DNA of 6,641 nucleotides. Origin: Wocania_A sp964021735 (lineage in GTDB: Bacteria > Bacteroidota > Bacteroidia > Flavobacteriales > Flavobacteriaceae). Both the position numbers and the translations under genes were made by a program. The notes under the pieces are model-generated. The model was not told the origin of the DNA. It made no database searches and was given only the letters and a program-made list of their open reading frames with translations. The DNA lies in NCBI RefSeq assembly GCF_964021735.1, contig NZ_CAXIBN010000169.1:1-6641 (forward strand), read 5' to 3'. Shown here one piece after another: positions 5,461 through 6,641 of the stretch (position 1 is its first letter; every line of letters begins with the position of its first letter).

Positions 5461-6641
5461 ATGAAATTATATAACGTTATTATTATTGGAGGTGGTGCAG
5501 CAGGTTTTTTTGCGGCTATAAATATTGCAGAACAAAATCCAGACTTGAAAGTGGCTATTCTAGAACGCAGTAAAGAGGGTTTGCAAAAAGTAAAGATTTC
5601 TGGAGGTGGACGTTGTAATGTGACGCATGCAGAATTTATTCCACAAGATTTGGTAAGGAATTATCCTCGTGGGGAAAAAGAATTGTTAGGACCTTTTCAT
5701 CAATTTATGACAGGTGATACTATTGAGTGGTTCGAAAAACGAGGTGTGGAGTTGAAGATTGAAGAAGATGGACGTATGTTTCCAGTATCAAATTCGTCGC
5801 AAACTATAATAGATTGCTTTTTAAATGAAGCTGAAAAACATAAGGTTGACGTTTTGTATAATCATTCAGTTAAATCCATTCAAAATATAAAAGATAGTTG
5901 GGAATTGGATACTAATCAAGGTGAGTTTTTTGCTGAAAAGTTATTGATAGCAACGGGAAGTAACCCTAAAATCTGGAATCTGCTTGAAGGTTTAAATCAT
6001 ACTATTTCACAGCCTGTTCCATCATTATTTACTTTTAATATTAAAGATAAACGCATTAAAACTATTCCAGGAGTTGTAGCAAAAAATGTAGAAGTAAAAG
6101 TTGTAGATTCTAATTTAGAATCCGATGGGCCATTACTCATTACACATGTTGGCATGAGTGCCCCAGCTGTTTTAAAACTCTCCGCCTTTGGTGCTTTAGA
6201 ATTGGCGAAGCGAGATTATAAATTCTCGATAGAAGTGAATTTTATTAAACAATCTTATGAGGATTGTTTAGATACGTTAAAATTATTAAAACAAGAATTA
6301 AATAAAAAAACAGTATTTAAATTTTCGCAATTTGATTTGCCAAAACGTTTGTGGCATCAATTGGTTTTAGCATCACATATTTCTGAAACTACAACTTGGG
6401 CAGAATTGAATAAAAATCAATTAGAGGCTTTGGCATTACAGTTAACAAAAGCCATTTTTAAAGTAGATGGAAAAAGTACTTTTAAAGAGGAATTTGTAAC
6501 CGCTGGTGGTATAAATTTAAAGGAAATTAATTTTAAAACCTTTGAAAGTAGATTGTATAAAGGCCTTTATTTTGCTGGTGAAGTTTTAAATATTGATGCT
6601 GTTACAGGTGGGTTTAATTTTCAAAATGCATGGACAGGAGC
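5461..6641 (+). CDS. BaiN/YhiN-type (HI0933 family) NAD(P)/FAD-dependent flavoprotein, 3' end cut by the window
   Basis: The frame is open from ATG 5461 to the window edge (393 full codons and 2 bases). The family is usually about 400-420 residues, so only a short tail is missing. An N-terminal Rossmann FAD-binding motif IIIGGGAAG (7-15) is followed by a strand ending in E35, which would bind the ribose of FAD. The family hallmark KISGGGRCNVT lies at 45-55. ATGSNP around residue 167 is the second FAD-contact strand, and VTAGGI near 345 and GLYFAGEVLNIDAVTGGFN near the end form the C-terminal FAD site. Related proteins are E. coli YhiN, H. influenzae HI0933 and clostridial BaiN, a proposed bile-acid-pathway reductase; the role in this organism is unknown and BaiN activity should not be assumed. 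The start is firm because the Rossmann motif begins six residues later. It is probably a cytoplasmic redox enzyme, transcribed divergently from the cyclase-like gene. Confidence 0.95.
   Translation, partial: MKLYNVIIIGGGAAGFFAAINIAEQNPDLKVAILERSKEGLQKVKISGGGRCNVTHAEFIPQDLVRNYPRGEKELLGPFHQFMTGDTIEWFEKRGVELKIEEDGRMFPVSNSSQTIIDCFLNEAEKHKVDVLYNHSVKSIQNIKDSWELDTNQGEFFAEKLLIATGSNPKIWNLLEGLNHTISQPVPSLFTFNIKDKRIKTIPGVVAKNVEVKVVDSNLESDGPLLITHVGMSAPAVLKLSAFGALELAKRDYKFSIEVNFIKQSYEDCLDTLKLLKQELNKKTVFKFSQFDLPKRLWHQLVLASHISETTTWAELNKNQLEALALQLTKAIFKVDGKSTFKEEFVTAGGINLKEINFKTFESRLYKGLYFAGEVLNIDAVTGGFNFQNAWTG

Noticed and set aside
5461..6641. Bile-acid reductase (BaiN) function for the flavoprotein
   Set aside because: Family membership is clear, but the family is broad and mostly of unknown role, and no bile-acid genes are nearby.

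Overview
The window is low-GC DNA (roughly one third G+C by eye). It suggests a marine- or soil-type member of the Flavobacteriia (Bacteroidota). The evidence is strong A/T codon bias, the lack of Shine-Dalgarno sequences in front of clear genes, -7 promoter boxes of the Bacteroidota form TAnnTTTG, and protein families typical of that group (a DUF2652 cyclase-like protein, a six-bladed-propeller type lipoprotein, and a very long phosphoesterase/outer-membrane-barrel fusion). No RNA genes, CRISPR arrays, insertion sequences or phage genes were seen.

Layout: (1) positions 1-87 hold the last 28 codons of an unidentified plus-strand gene; (2) 88-256 is an intergenic region with a weak terminator-like hairpin, a 17-bp inverted repeat and a good -7 box; (3) 257-3955 (+) encodes a 1232-residue lipoprotein. 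Its N-terminus carries all five metal-ligand blocks of a purple acid phosphatase. The middle looks like an atypical (FAM20/PI-kinase/HipA-like) kinase fold, followed by RTX-like acidic turns and a C-terminal Omp85/BamA-type beta-barrel ending in Phe; (4) a minus-strand pair runs the other way, the DUF2652 cyclase-like gene (5390-4788) followed after 14 bp by a propeller-type putative lipoprotein (4773-3964), whose stop codon lies only 8 bp from the stop of the giant gene; (5) 5461-6641 (+) is a nearly complete BaiN/YhiN (HI0933-type) FAD flavoprotein, divergent from the cyclase-like gene and cut by the window edge.

The giant protein is the most interesting item. One polypeptide appears to combine a phosphate-removing domain, a candidate phosphate-transferring domain and an outer-membrane barrel, all anchored at the cell envelope. 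The phosphatase and barrel calls rest on well-preserved motifs; the kinase call is an inference from motif order. The minus-strand pair probably forms an operon, but nothing in the sequence links its function to the giant protein beyond position. The flavoprotein looks like an unrelated conserved gene. The same 13-base sequence, containing the -7 box, sits in front of both plus-strand genes. It implies very short mRNA leaders, and at the giant gene it also argues against the longer reading frame that opens at 188.
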